A DNA stretch of 9,040 nt. It comes from Oligoflexaceae bacterium. Its GTDB lineage: Bacteria; Bdellovibrionota_B; Oligoflexia; Oligoflexales; Oligoflexaceae. The DNA is taken from positions 1-9,040 of the forward strand of contig CANJJY010000165.1 of assembly GCA_947474445.1 (NCBI GenBank), read 5' to 3'. The notes under the pieces were generated by a model that worked only from the letters and a program-made list of their open reading frames with translations, was not told where the DNA came from and searched no databases. Positions within the stretch are counted from its first letter, which is position 1, and each line of letters opens with the position of its first letter. Below are positions 1 through 5,750 of the stretch, in pieces. The translations under genes were made by a program, and so were the position numbers.

Positions 1-603
1 ACAAGCGAATTGCGCGGCTTTTTCCCAAAAAGGATCATCGCCCATACCACTTGGATCAGGAGGCCAGGCAGCTTCTGACTTTACGTTCGATCGTATGTCT
101 TCGATTCGTTGTGTTACTCGCTCCAGGTTGGTCAATTTTTGCTTTTGAGCAAATGGACTTGCTTCACCGTCGCGCGTTTGAGCCAGAAAAAGTCGCGCCA
201 AGACTTCAGATCCGATCGGTTGGGCCATAATTCTGTCATTGCCCGAGATCCATTTCTCAAAAGCAACTGAGCCCAAGCGATCCGCATTGATTTGCAAAAC
301 AGCCATCCATTTTTGAACTGCCTTTTCCCATTCCTGCTTGCTTTCGGCATCGCCGGCTTCAAGTGCTAAAAAGACATCTTGAACGACAGCTTTCCAGTTT
401 GGCCGTGATTGTGTAAGTTGAGCCAAGCGCTGCCATTGTTCTGCTGCATTGCTAGCTTCGGAACTTTCCACGGGTGGATTTTGCTCGATCGCCACCAAAG
501 CTTGATGCTCGCCTGTCGCGCATCCCAAAGGCAAAAAGCATATCACCGAACCGAAGAAAGAAGTCGCGCACACAGTCCTGAAGGTTTTGGTAGGCAGACT
601 CAT
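1..603 (-). CDS. Putative lipoprotein, N-terminal 201 residues (partial)
   Basis: This frame is open from an ATG at 603 to the left edge of the window (201 codons, no stop), so the C-terminus is missing. The N-terminus looks like an export signal: basic residues K6 and R9, then a hydrophobic stretch ending PLGC at residues 25-28. That is an imperfect lipobox, because Pro is unusual at -3, so lipid attachment is likely but not certain. After Cys28 the chain is polar and Gln/Glu/Ala rich, with predicted helices and Trp-containing segments, and I recognise no domain. The start is set by a 4-base ATGA overlap with the ferredoxin stop (602-600) and by AGGA eight bases upstream on the minus strand. 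It is the last visible gene of the kinase-ferredoxin operon. The role is unknown; the guess is an envelope protein. Confidence 0.72.
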   Translation of the reverse strand, partial: MSLPTKTFRTVCATSFFGSVICFLPLGCATGEHQALVAIEQNPPVESSEASNAAEQWQRLAQLTQSRPNWKAVVQDVFLALEAGDAESKQEWEKAVQKWMAVLQINADRLGSVAFEKWISGNDRIMAQPIGSEVLARLFLAQTRDGEASPFAQKQKLTNLERVTQRIEDIRSNVKSEAAWPPDPSGMGDDPFWEKAAQFAC

Positions 604-974
604 TGACTCCGTCCTATTTCATGATTCTGAGAGAATATTAAATCTTTGACAACTTGGCCTCGCATCAAGTGCTCGTCAATAATTCGATCGAGAGATCGCC
701 TGTCGATAAAGCGATACCAAGTCCCTTCAGGATACACGACAGCAATTGGCCCGTCCGCACAGACCCGCAAACAATGTGCTTTTGTTCGAAAAACCGCACC
801 CGAACCGGGCACCGCAAGTCCAAGATCCTTTAGCCTTGACTTTAAATGATGCCATAATTCATCGCCTTTATCTGCCTTGCAACATTTAGGGCCCGCGCAA
901 AAGAGGATGTGCCTCTTGTAATAAGCGATATGAAGCGCTTTCGCTTTGTTATCACTTTCAAATGCTTGGCTCAT
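600..974 (-). CDS. Thioredoxin-like [2Fe-2S] ferredoxin domain protein
   Basis: This is a 124-residue soluble protein of the thioredoxin-fold [2Fe-2S] ferredoxin family, related to the NuoE C-terminal domain and to small (2Fe-2S) ferredoxins. Cluster ligands are visible as Cys26-x4-Cys31 (followed by a further Cys32) and Cys68-x3-Cys72. The second pair lies in the family signature HCLRVCADGP, followed by a VVYPEGTWY strand and a C-terminal helix containing IIDEHL. It probably carries electrons in the cytoplasm; the partner is unknown. The frame extends upstream to 1010, but the start is placed at 974 because its ATG forms an ATGA overlap with the kinase stop (973-971). Starting at 1010 would add 12 residues overlapping the kinase C-terminus. 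The stop at 602-600 overlaps the next start in the same way. The extra Cys32 next to Cys31 makes the exact ligand set ambiguous. Confidence 0.9.
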   Translation of the reverse strand: MSQAFESDNKAKALHIAYYKRHILFCAGPKCCKADKGDELWHHLKSRLKDLGLAVPGSGAVFRTKAHCLRVCADGPIAVVYPEGTWYRFIDRRSLDRIIDEHLMRGQVVKDLIFSQNHEIGRSQ

Positions 975-1993
975 ACTAAAGAACCCTTCACTTCCGTCGG
1001 AGAAAAGCAAACTTCACCATTTAAAATCGAACCGCCCGTCGATTCTAAGGCTTGTTTGACTGACACGTGACGCTCCCTTGGAGCAAATACAGCCATTACA
1101 CCACCTCCACCCGCACCACATATGCGAGCGAAACTTGCCCCGGCCTTTAGTGCTGCAGCGGTCAGGGCTTTGGTTTCCACTGTTTCAATATCTGACCAAA
1201 GTTTTGTCCGCAGTCGCCATTCCGCAGCGGAGAGGCGGAAGGCTTCCGTCCAATCGTGATTTTTTACAGCGATCGCAACCCCATCGCTCAATTTTCCAAT
1301 GTCACCGAGAATGTTCAGAGTGTGTTGATCGCCGTCAAAAGCCTTTTTAAAAATAGCCCAATTGTTGGTGCCTGAAGCGCGAGAGACTCCCGAATAACAG
1401 AGAAGAAGCATATCCGAAAGCTGCTCATTGCCGACTTTACGGAGAGTCTCAACTTCAACACCACCCGGTGGGTATGAGATGATATTGATACCGCCGCGCA
1501 GTCCTCCCCAATAGTCCTGGCACCCCGTTGGCACTCTGATAACAGCTGTTTCTAGATCTTGGACATGCTGAACGAGTTCTTTCTCAGTGAGATCAAGCGG
1601 CATCCCCAGTTCGGCTCGTCCGCGAATTAATCCACTCGCAAATGCTATGCCGAGGCACGAGGATCCGCCGAGCCCTGCCCCAGCTGGTGAGCGAGCCTGC
1701 ACTTCGATCGAGATCGGAGGTAGCTCTGGATGCCAAAAGTGGGCTAGGATTTTTTCCAGCAATGGGAGACGACCCGCAGAGCAGATGTCTCGCCAATTGC
1801 CTTCAATATCAATATTTTGATCGATGCTTCGAATGACAAATGTCCCAGGACTTTTACGAATCGTTACTCCAGCGAACAAGGATATACCGAAGTTCACTGT
1901 TTTCTTATGTGTCAGAATTTGAGTCATGGGAGCAATATCGAGCGTTCCTCCCACGAGATCAACACGGGTCGGGCTGAGAGCTTGAATGGGCAC
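971..1993 (-). CDS. GHMP-family sugar kinase (HddA/galactokinase-like)
   Basis: This 340-residue protein has all three GHMP kinase motifs: motif 1 SPTRVDLVGGTLDI at residues 7-20, the ATP phosphate-binding loop PAGAGLGGSSC at 103-113, and motif 3 CGAGGGGVMAVF at 292-303. The segment TGCQDYWGG (157-164) fits the catalytic Asp region, with Asp160 as the candidate base. It should use ATP to phosphorylate a small hydroxylated substrate in the cytoplasm. The motif 1 form and the length resemble D-glycero-D-manno-heptose 7-phosphate kinase (HddA) and other sugar kinases, but the substrate cannot be fixed from sequence, and no other heptose or LPS genes are present. The start is GTG at 1993, backed by AAAGGAG six bases upstream. 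It is the first gene of an operon with the ferredoxin and lipoprotein genes, and it is divergent from the genes starting at 2056. Confidence 0.88.
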   Translation of the reverse strand: MPIQALSPTRVDLVGGTLDIAPMTQILTHKKTVNFGISLFAGVTIRKSPGTFVIRSIDQNIDIEGNWRDICSAGRLPLLEKILAHFWHPELPPISIEVQARSPAGAGLGGSSCLGIAFASGLIRGRAELGMPLDLTEKELVQHVQDLETAVIRVPTGCQDYWGGLRGGINIISYPPGGVEVETLRKVGNEQLSDMLLLCYSGVSRASGTNNWAIFKKAFDGDQHTLNILGDIGKLSDGVAIAVKNHDWTEAFRLSAAEWRLRTKLWSDIETVETKALTAAALKAGASFARICGAGGGGVMAVFAPRERHVSVKQALESTGGSILNGEVCFSPTEVKGSLV

Positions 1994-1999
1994 TTGATG

Positions 2000-2006
2000 C
2001 TCCTTT
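2000..2006 (-). promoter_or_regulatory. Strong Shine-Dalgarno for the GTG-start kinase
   Basis: The minus strand reads AAAGGAG here, six bases before the GTG at 1993. It decides the start of the kinase, which has no ATG between this site and the first conserved motif. Confidence 0.8.
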
Positions 2007-2036
2007 ATACGAATCGAAAGGGAGAAAGAGCTGTAC

Positions 2037-2065
2037 TTGGCGCTCCGAGGCCTCCATGCTAAACT
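2037..2065 (+). promoter_or_regulatory. Possible sigma70-type promoter for the rightward genes
   Basis: TTGGCG (2037-2042) and TAAACT (2060-2065) are separated by 17 bases, in the short divergent gap between the kinase and the rightward genes. Both hexamers are imperfect. The -10 box overlaps the ATG at 2056, so this promoter would make a transcript that skips the small ORF start and serves the gene at 2156. Confidence 0.3.
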
Positions 2066-2214
2066 ATACGGAATCTAGCCTCCGCACCCAATATGAAAGT
2101 GCAAAAAGCGGCTTCTTAACGAAGCTTGCCAGCATTTCGGAGAAGGAACTTCCCTATGGCCCGCGCGCAAAACCTCGGAAGCCTCCAGCGACGGATTTGC
2201 TCATGGGACCTTGA
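2056..2214 (+). CDS. Candidate small protein, 52 residues
   Basis: A short frame starts at the ATG at 2056 with GAGG five bases ahead (2046-2050 region) and ends at TGA 2212-2214. The N-terminal half is polar and helix-prone (residues 1-33, with Glu, Ser and Lys). The C-terminal half is basic and Pro-rich, including YGPRAKPRKPP. No signal peptide, membrane segment or known domain is visible. Its 3' end overlaps the next gene by 59 bases in another frame, so it could feed ribosomes to the start at 2156. Its reading frame and ribosome site look plausible and it fills what would otherwise be a 100-base leader, but the long overlap and small size mean it could equally be chance. I do not recognise it. 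Confidence 0.42.
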   Translation: MLNYTESSLRTQYESAKSGFLTKLASISEKELPYGPRAKPRKPPATDLLMGP

Positions 2215-2686
2215 GCCGCGAAGGCTTGATAGCCTCAAATCGATGCTCGAACTCCAGCTGCGTTTTCTCCCTCAAGTGACTTGGCATAAGCTCAAGTCCA
2301 TCGATGACCAGAACCTCCTGCCCTGTGATCTCTTGGTCGTTTATGCCGGGCATCTGGGCGAGGAAGAGCTTCTCGTCTGGTTGCAGGGATTTGAGAAACG
2401 CCTCAAGAAGCAGGAAGCCATCTGGATCCCTGCCTTAATCATCACCCCACTCGAATTGACGCGGGTTGAAGACCTCCTCGACATGACTCTCAAATCAAAT
2501 TGGTACTTTGATCTCATTCACCCCGATCATTTCAGCAGCTTATCGGTTCGCGTTGCCAATCTGTTGCGAATCCACGATCATTTACATGAACTTTTGAGGT
2601 ATGAAACAGAGATTCAAAAACTCCAGGCAGCGGTTCATCAAGTAGAATCTGAACTTGATGACTTCAAAAAGGGTCTATCGAAGTGA
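2156..2686 (+). CDS. Degenerate receiver-like protein with C-terminal coiled coil
   Basis: The 176-residue product has the layout of a response-regulator receiver. There is a first strand and helix (residues 12-31, with DLEPRRLDSL), a hydrophobic strand CDLLVVYAG (57-65) where the phospho-accepting Asp should follow, a strand IPALIITP (91-98), and a final helix LSVRVANLLR (129-138). The Asp is absent (VVYAG), and the usual Lys-Pro is replaced by HPDHF (122-126), so phosphorylation is unlikely. Residues 141-176 form a charged coiled coil suited to dimerisation or partner binding. The start is placed at the ATG at 2156, with AAGGA eight bases upstream; a TTG at 2126 is the only alternative. The stop overlaps the next gene by GTGA. 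The function is unknown; a pseudo-receiver scaffold is an inference. Confidence 0.68.
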   Translation: MARAQNLGSLQRRICSWDLEPRRLDSLKSMLELQLRFLPQVTWHKLKSIDDQNLLPCDLLVVYAGHLGEEELLVWLQGFEKRLKKQEAIWIPALIITPLELTRVEDLLDMTLKSNWYFDLIHPDHFSSLSVRVANLLRIHDHLHELLRYETEIQKLQAAVHQVESELDDFKKGLSK

Positions 2687-2967
2687 GCTATGTTCCCGAG
2701 TCTCATCTCCAAGGTCAAAATCTCATTGTTCAATATCTCATTGAATGTAGGGGGCGTGGGCATTTTCTTCCCTACGATGACCACATCTTAATTCGCCGCT
2801 GGCTTCAGCAATGTGAAGACGCCGACACTTTATTACTTATTTTGGCCGACATTATACCTCCCTTTTACGAGGCAGCGGCACATCGCAGCCAGCCCCCCTC
2901 TCTGAAACGCCTCGATCAAAAAATCACGAAGATTTTGGATGCAAAAAGGCAAAGAGTTTATCCTTAA
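2683..2967 (+). CDS. Small helical hypothetical protein, translationally coupled
   Basis: This 94-residue protein starts with GTG inside the stop of the preceding gene (GTGA at 2683-2686), with AAAGGG nine bases upstream, so coupled translation is likely. It has no signal peptide or membrane segment. The stretch LPYDDHILIRRWL (residues 29-41), then a Leu/Ile-rich helix (48-60) and a basic tail with SLKRLDQKI (73-81), resembles a common delta-proteobacterial small-protein layout of D-x3-I-x2-W followed by an amphipathic helix. That likeness is from memory, not from a search. It probably works with the receiver-like protein encoded immediately upstream. No function can be assigned. Confidence 0.7.
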   Translation: MSYVPESHLQGQNLIVQYLIECRGRGHFLPYDDHILIRRWLQQCEDADTLLLILADIIPPFYEAAAHRSQPPSLKRLDQKITKILDAKRQRVYP

Positions 2968-3022
2968 AAGACCAGGAGCCCTTTGCGAAAGGGGCATGAC
3001 CGGCGTCGAAAAATGAAAAACA

Positions 3023-3031
3023 TGGTATGAT
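3023..3031 (+). promoter_or_regulatory. Extended -10 promoter for the thioredoxin-like gene
   Basis: TGGTATGAT matches the extended -10 pattern TGnTATAAT with one mismatch in the hexamer (TATGAT, 3026-3031). No convincing -35 lies at the usual distance, as expected for extended -10 promoters. It sits 46 bases before the chosen thioredoxin start, in the 109-base gap after the preceding gene. Confidence 0.45.
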
Positions 3032-3063
3032 AACCTTATATTGGCCCCTTGGTTTTACCAATC

Positions 3064-3067
3064 GGAG
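3064..3067 (+). promoter_or_regulatory. Ribosome binding site that sets the thioredoxin start
   Basis: GGAG lies directly against the ATG at 3068, which is too close to serve it, but nine bases before the ATG at 3077. This favours 3077 and gives a 110-residue protein of normal thioredoxin length. Confidence 0.6.
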
Positions 3068-3076
3068 ATGCCACCG

Positions 3077-3409
3077 ATGTCGACGCCTCTTGTAAATCTC
3101 AATGACGAAAGCCTTCGCGCACATCTCGCCGAAAAAAAAACCCCACTGTTGCTAGCTTTTTGGGCTCCCTGGTGCGGACCCTCTGCAGTTATGGATGGGC
3201 TATTGAAGGAATTAGCTTCCGACTATCAAAAACGTGTCCTTGTCGGTCGCCTCAACGTCGACGAAAATGCTCACTCTCCTGCGCTTTACGGTGTTAAAAC
3301 GATTCCGCACCTGATCCTTTTCAATAAGAGTGATGTCTGCGCGCAACTAAGCGGTCCTGTGCCGAAAGCCAAAATAGTCGAACTCATTGAACGGCACTGC
3401 CCATATTGA
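3077..3409 (+). CDS. Thioredoxin-family protein with CGPS (monothiol) active site
   Basis: This 110-residue protein is a single thioredoxin domain without a signal peptide, so it is cytoplasmic. Visible features are the strand and active-site turn LLLAFWAPWCGPS (residues 24-36), the LNVDEN segment (59-64) and the cis-proline loop KTIPHLILF (74-82, Pro77). The active site reads C33-G-P-S36 instead of C-G-P-C. The resolving Cys is therefore lost, and it cannot act as an ordinary dithiol disulfide reductase. Other cysteines are Cys88 and Cys108, the latter three residues from the C-terminus. Monothiol variants can form mixed disulfides or act as chaperones or regulators, but which applies here is not known. 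The frame also opens upstream at TTG 3041 and ATG 3068; 3077 is chosen on ribosome-site spacing. rnhB follows about 100 bases downstream. Confidence 0.86.
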   Translation: MSTPLVNLNDESLRAHLAEKKTPLLLAFWAPWCGPSAVMDGLLKELASDYQKRVLVGRLNVDENAHSPALYGVKTIPHLILFNKSDVCAQLSGPVPKAKIVELIERHCPY

Positions 3410-3448
3410 CTATCTTCCTCCGACCTTTTCTCTATTTTTCTATCTCCT

Positions 3449-3470
3449 AGCTGCTCATGCGGTTTTTTTT
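3449..3470 (+). terminator. Weak candidate terminator after the thioredoxin gene
   Basis: AGCTGC-TCAT-GCGGTT can fold into a short stem with two G-T wobbles, directly followed by a run of T (3463-3470). The stem is weak, so only partial termination between the thioredoxin gene and rnhB is suggested. Confidence 0.3.
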
Positions 3471-3510
3471 CGCTATATTGGACCCCAGACATCCATAAGG
3501 GCCCAAATTG

Positions 3511-4161
3511 ATGAGCGAATTAAAAGGTCAAATAGAGCGAGAGCTATGGGAAAAGGGATTTAATCTCGCAGGTGTCGACGAAGTGGGACGTGGCTGTTTA
3601 GCAGGTCCCGTCTATGCGGCAACGGTCGCCCTTGATTACGAGGCTCTTCAGCGACTAGATGCAGGTACCAAAAAGTTAATCAGAGATTCTAAAACACTGA
3701 GCGCTAAGCAGCGCCAAAAAATCAGACCCACCATAGAGGGGATCTGCCTTAAGTATTCTGTGGCTCAAGCTAGCGTTCGCGAAATTGAAGAACACGGTAT
3801 TGTGAGAGCCAACTTTCTAGCGATGGCGAGAAGTTTTGAAGGTTTTCAATCGACTTGCAGCCTACTCTTGATTGATGGCAATCAGATTAATCCTCTCATT
3901 TCGGTCCCCCAAAAAAGCATAATTGGAGGCGATGGATTGTGCTTTGCCATCGCTGCTGCTTCGATTCTCGCCAAAGAAGAACGTGATTCTTATATGAGGC
4001 AGGCAGCCACAGAGTTTCCCGTCTATGCTTTTCAGGACAATGTTGGATACGGCACGAGAAGTCACTTAAATGCGCTCGCGGTCTATGGCATTAGTCCTCT
4101 GCATCGCCGCAATTTTGCTCCGATCGCACGCTACATTGAAGAACATGGCGCGAACGCATAA
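3511..4161 (+). CDS. rnhB: Ribonuclease HII
   Basis: RNase HII cleaves the RNA strand of RNA-DNA hybrids and starts removal of single ribonucleotides misincorporated in DNA. The 216-residue protein is full length for the family. It shows GVDEVGRGCLAGPV (residues 21-34, catalytic Asp23 and Glu24), LLLIDGN (118-124, Asp122), GGDGLCFAIAAASILAK (139-155, Asp141 as the fourth carboxylate) and the substrate-recognition region GYGTRSH (179-185) with HRRNF (198-202). The family usually has KGD where this protein has GGD. The frame begins with TTG at 3508, but the ATG at 3511 is the natural start, with AAGG about ten bases upstream. Its 3' end overlaps yraN by 17 bases, a gene pair that is widely conserved in bacteria. 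Confidence 0.97.
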   Translation: MSELKGQIERELWEKGFNLAGVDEVGRGCLAGPVYAATVALDYEALQRLDAGTKKLIRDSKTLSAKQRQKIRPTIEGICLKYSVAQASVREIEEHGIVRANFLAMARSFEGFQSTCSLLLIDGNQINPLISVPQKSIIGGDGLCFAIAAASILAKEERDSYMRQAATEFPVYAFQDNVGYGTRSHLNALAVYGISPLHRRNFAPIARYIEEHGANA

Positions 4162-4588
4162 TTTGGGGAAACAAGGCGAAGAATTGGTCGCAGAGCTTTT
4201 GCAAAAGCGCGGCTGGCAGATTATGGCAAGAAATTGGCGCCGACCTGGTGCTGAGTTAGATCTGATTGCACGGCGCGGTGAACAAATTCTCTTCGTTGAG
4301 GTTAAAACTCGGCGCAGTCTAAAGGCCAGGAATGATATGGCTCAAATACTACCTTGGCGCAAACTTCAGATACTTCGCCGCAGCACCAACATTTTCCTAA
4401 CTTTAGTAAAACCAGAGGGAGTGAAAACCGTTCGACTTTATCTCGCTCTGGTTTCAGGTTCTCAGGATGCTCAAGGTGTTTCGTGGGTTTCCTTAGAAGG
4501 TGAAACTTATTCAGAGTTGGGCCAATCCAAATTTTATAACGAAAAAACCCCGCCTTCGTTGGCAGGGTATTTCTCAGGCTTACGTTGA
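4145..4588 (+). CDS. yraN: YraN / UPF0102 endonuclease-fold protein
   Basis: YraN proteins have a restriction-endonuclease-like fold and are usually found near rnhB; their cellular role is not settled, though DNA processing is suspected. The family signature is clear: HNLGKQGEELVAELL (residues 5-19), GAELDLIARRG (35-45) with Glu37 and Asp39, and ILFVEVKTRRS (48-58) with Glu52 and Lys54, giving a PD-(D/E)xK-type site. The start at 4145 overlaps the end of rnhB by 17 bases; upstream extension to 4070 would only repeat rnhB sequence in another frame. At 147 residues it is longer than the usual ~120. The extra C-terminal stretch (about residues 120-147) is not conserved-looking, and its DNA also encodes the terminator of the convergent rplS gene. 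Confidence 0.94.
   Translation: MARTHNLGKQGEELVAELLQKRGWQIMARNWRRPGAELDLIARRGEQILFVEVKTRRSLKARNDMAQILPWRKLQILRRSTNIFLTLVKPEGVKTVRLYLALVSGSQDAQGVSWVSLEGETYSELGQSKFYNEKTPPSLAGYFSGLR
4542..4567 (-). terminator. Rho-independent terminator of rplS
   Basis: On the minus strand CCCTGCC-AACGAA-GGCGGGG forms a seven-pair stem with one T-G wobble, followed by TTTTTT (4547-4542). The rplS stop is about 35 bases upstream of the hairpin. On the plus strand the wobble becomes a C-A mismatch and no T-run follows, so it serves rplS only. It lies within the last codons of yraN (residues about 133-141). Confidence 0.85.
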
Positions 4589-4602
4589 TCATCAGTACCA
4601 AA

Positions 4603-4995
4603 TTAGCCTTTAGGCTGCTTTGCAACACTGACGTAACGACTGCGGATACGTGCCGCTTTGCCTTCAAGTTCACGCAAGTAGTAAAGCCGCGAACGTCTTA
4701 CAACGCCCGATGCAACTAAATCTACTTTAGCGATCTGCGGAGAAAACAAGGGGAAAACGCGCTCAACACCGATGCTGTTGGCTCCGATCTTACGAACAGT
4801 GAAGGATCCTTCAACTCCACCGCGCTTGTGCGCGATGACGACGCCTTCAAACTGCTGAATCCGGAATTTACCTGCTTCGGTACCTTCTTGGATCTTATAG
4901 TGTACACGAACAGTATCGCCAGGACGGAACTTGGGCAAACCGCTTTCCTGGGGGAATTTCTTTTTCTCGAAGTTGCTGATGATCGCGTTTTTCAT
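4603..4995 (-). CDS. rplS: 50S ribosomal protein L19
   Basis: L19 is a large-subunit ribosomal protein located at the 30S-50S interface. The 130-residue product carries the family core: FRPGDTVRVHYKIQEG (residues 23-38), RIQQFEGVVIAHKRGG (45-60), SFTVRKIGANSIGVERVFPL (64-83), and the C-terminal GVVRRSRLYYLREL-GKAARI region (97-116). It is slightly longer than the typical ~115 residues, with about ten extra N-terminal residues and a short basic C-terminal tail. The ATG at 4995 has AGGT about nine bases upstream. In many bacteria rplS ends the rpsP-rimM-trmD-rplS operon; here none of these is adjacent, and the upstream neighbour is an unrelated hemerythrin-like gene 115 bases away, so it appears to be transcribed alone with its own terminator. 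Confidence 0.98.
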   Translation of the reverse strand: MKNAIISNFEKKKFPQESGLPKFRPGDTVRVHYKIQEGTEAGKFRIQQFEGVVIAHKRGGVEGSFTVRKIGANSIGVERVFPLFSPQIAKVDLVASGVVRRSRLYYLRELEGKAARIRSRYVSVAKQPKG

Positions 4996-5061
4996 CTTAA
5001 TTGACCTACGTAGTTGGAAGCCTGGTAAGCGCTACCCTGACTCGTCTTTTCAGGAAAGTGT

Positions 5062-5090
5062 TAACTACCTCAGTTCTCTTTCCTGGTCAA
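5062..5090 (-). promoter_or_regulatory. Possible rplS promoter
   Basis: On the minus strand TTGACC (5090-5085, five of six consensus bases) is followed after 17 bases by TAGTTA (5067-5062), which is a poor -10. The placement, about 65 bases before the rplS start and after the hemerythrin-like stop, fits an independent rplS promoter. Confidence 0.35.
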
Positions 5091-5110
5091 GCGAGGGTTT
5101 CCATCGAGAT

Positions 5111-5551
5111 TCACATCACCTGCTCCAGGCTCGCTGCCATCATCAGATCCTGTTTAGCGTCTTGCAAGACGTGAAAGAGCTCTTCCCGTTCAGCTGTCGT
5201 GATTTTTTGACGCATAAAGGGCAGTGCGCGCTCTTCAATGCTCTGGGCATGAGCGGCGAATGCCTGATTTAGCTTTTGCCAGACCTCCAAAGTCTGATCC
5301 CCTTCAGATGCTAGGGTTAAAAGCTCTTGGATGACGAGCAGCTCACTTTCGAGCTTAGAGACGACGAGGTCGTTTTTAAACGAAATCGCGGTGAGTTCCG
5401 GGAGAAGGTAGACTGTTTCAAGGCTGAGATGCGCTCTTAATCGAGCCAATATGGTGTTAACGCTTTTTTTCCCAGGCGTATGCGAGATTAAAGATGCTAA
5501 ATCAGCGGCTCTTTCTTTGAGTTCCAATTTCAACAGCTGCAGTACGTCCAT
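5111..5551 (-). CDS. Hemerythrin-like four-helix protein with degenerate metal site
   Basis: The 146-residue, almost all-helical protein has the arrangement of HHE hemerythrin domains: helix 1 (1-22), LRAHLSLETVYLLPEL (38-53), a third long helix (61-83), and AAHAQSIEERALPFMR (99-114) followed by LTTAEREEL-like residues and a C-terminal helix. Canonical proteins bind two irons or another metal through His residues in all four helices. Here His41, Glu45, His101 and Glu106 remain, but the expected His of helix 1 (Glu10 region) and of the third helix (SEL at 69-71, usually EH) are missing. Oxygen or di-iron binding is therefore doubtful. The start at 5551 is chosen because GGAGG lies nine bases upstream; the frame extends to 5584 without a ribosome site. 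A weak TATAAA (minus strand, 5621-5616) may be its -10. The function is unknown. Confidence 0.72.
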   Translation of the reverse strand: MDVLQLLKLELKERAADLASLISHTPGKKSVNTILARLRAHLSLETVYLLPELTAISFKNDLVVSKLESELLVIQELLTLASEGDQTLEVWQKLNQAFAAHAQSIEERALPFMRQKITTAEREELFHVLQDAKQDLMMAASLEQVM

Positions 5552-5560
5552 AAAACAGAA

Positions 5561-5565
5561 CCTCC
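5561..5565 (-). promoter_or_regulatory. Shine-Dalgarno that sets the hemerythrin-like start
   Basis: The minus strand reads GGAGG nine bases before the ATG at 5551. It rules in that start over the upstream one at 5584, and removes 11 residues that do not resemble the family. Confidence 0.7.
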
Positions 5566-5750
5566 ACGAGAGCAGCTTCGTCACAAAGACGGGCTATAGA
5601 TCGCCGTTTCGATGATTTATAGGTCACAAGATGATGAAGTAATGAGGGGTGGTATAGACGAAGTGTGAGGTCATGGCAAGCCTGAGGATGGAGAAAACAA
5701 GTTTTTTCCACAGACTAGCCGCACGATCGAACTTTTGATGGCAGGCTGCA

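Noticed and set aside
1817..2062. Rightward 81-codon frame opposite the kinase N-terminus
   Set aside because: It is antisense to the conserved GHMP motif 1 region, so it is a shadow of the kinase.
2975..2996. Inverted repeat CCCTTT-GCG-AAAGGG after the 94-residue gene
   Set aside because: The stem is six pairs with a three-base loop and no T-run follows, so it is not a convincing terminator.
5025..5040. GGTA-AGCGC-TACC hairpin in the rplS leader as an autoregulatory site
   Set aside because: A four-pair stem is too weak, and nothing around it resembles a known ribosomal-protein leader.
4931..5272. Rightward 113-codon frame across the rplS start and the hemerythrin-like 3' end
   Set aside because: It is antisense to two supported genes and has no recognisable domain.
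5502..5711. Leftward 69-codon frame upstream of the hemerythrin-like gene
   Set aside because: It overlaps the hemerythrin-like gene in another frame, has no ribosome site and has a random-looking composition. The 199-base gap 5552-5750 otherwise shows only a weak TATAAA.
5690..5712. GGAAAA/TTTTCTCC stem after the cytochrome gene as a terminator
   Set aside because: The stem is A-T rich with a bulge and has no trailing T-run on the minus strand.
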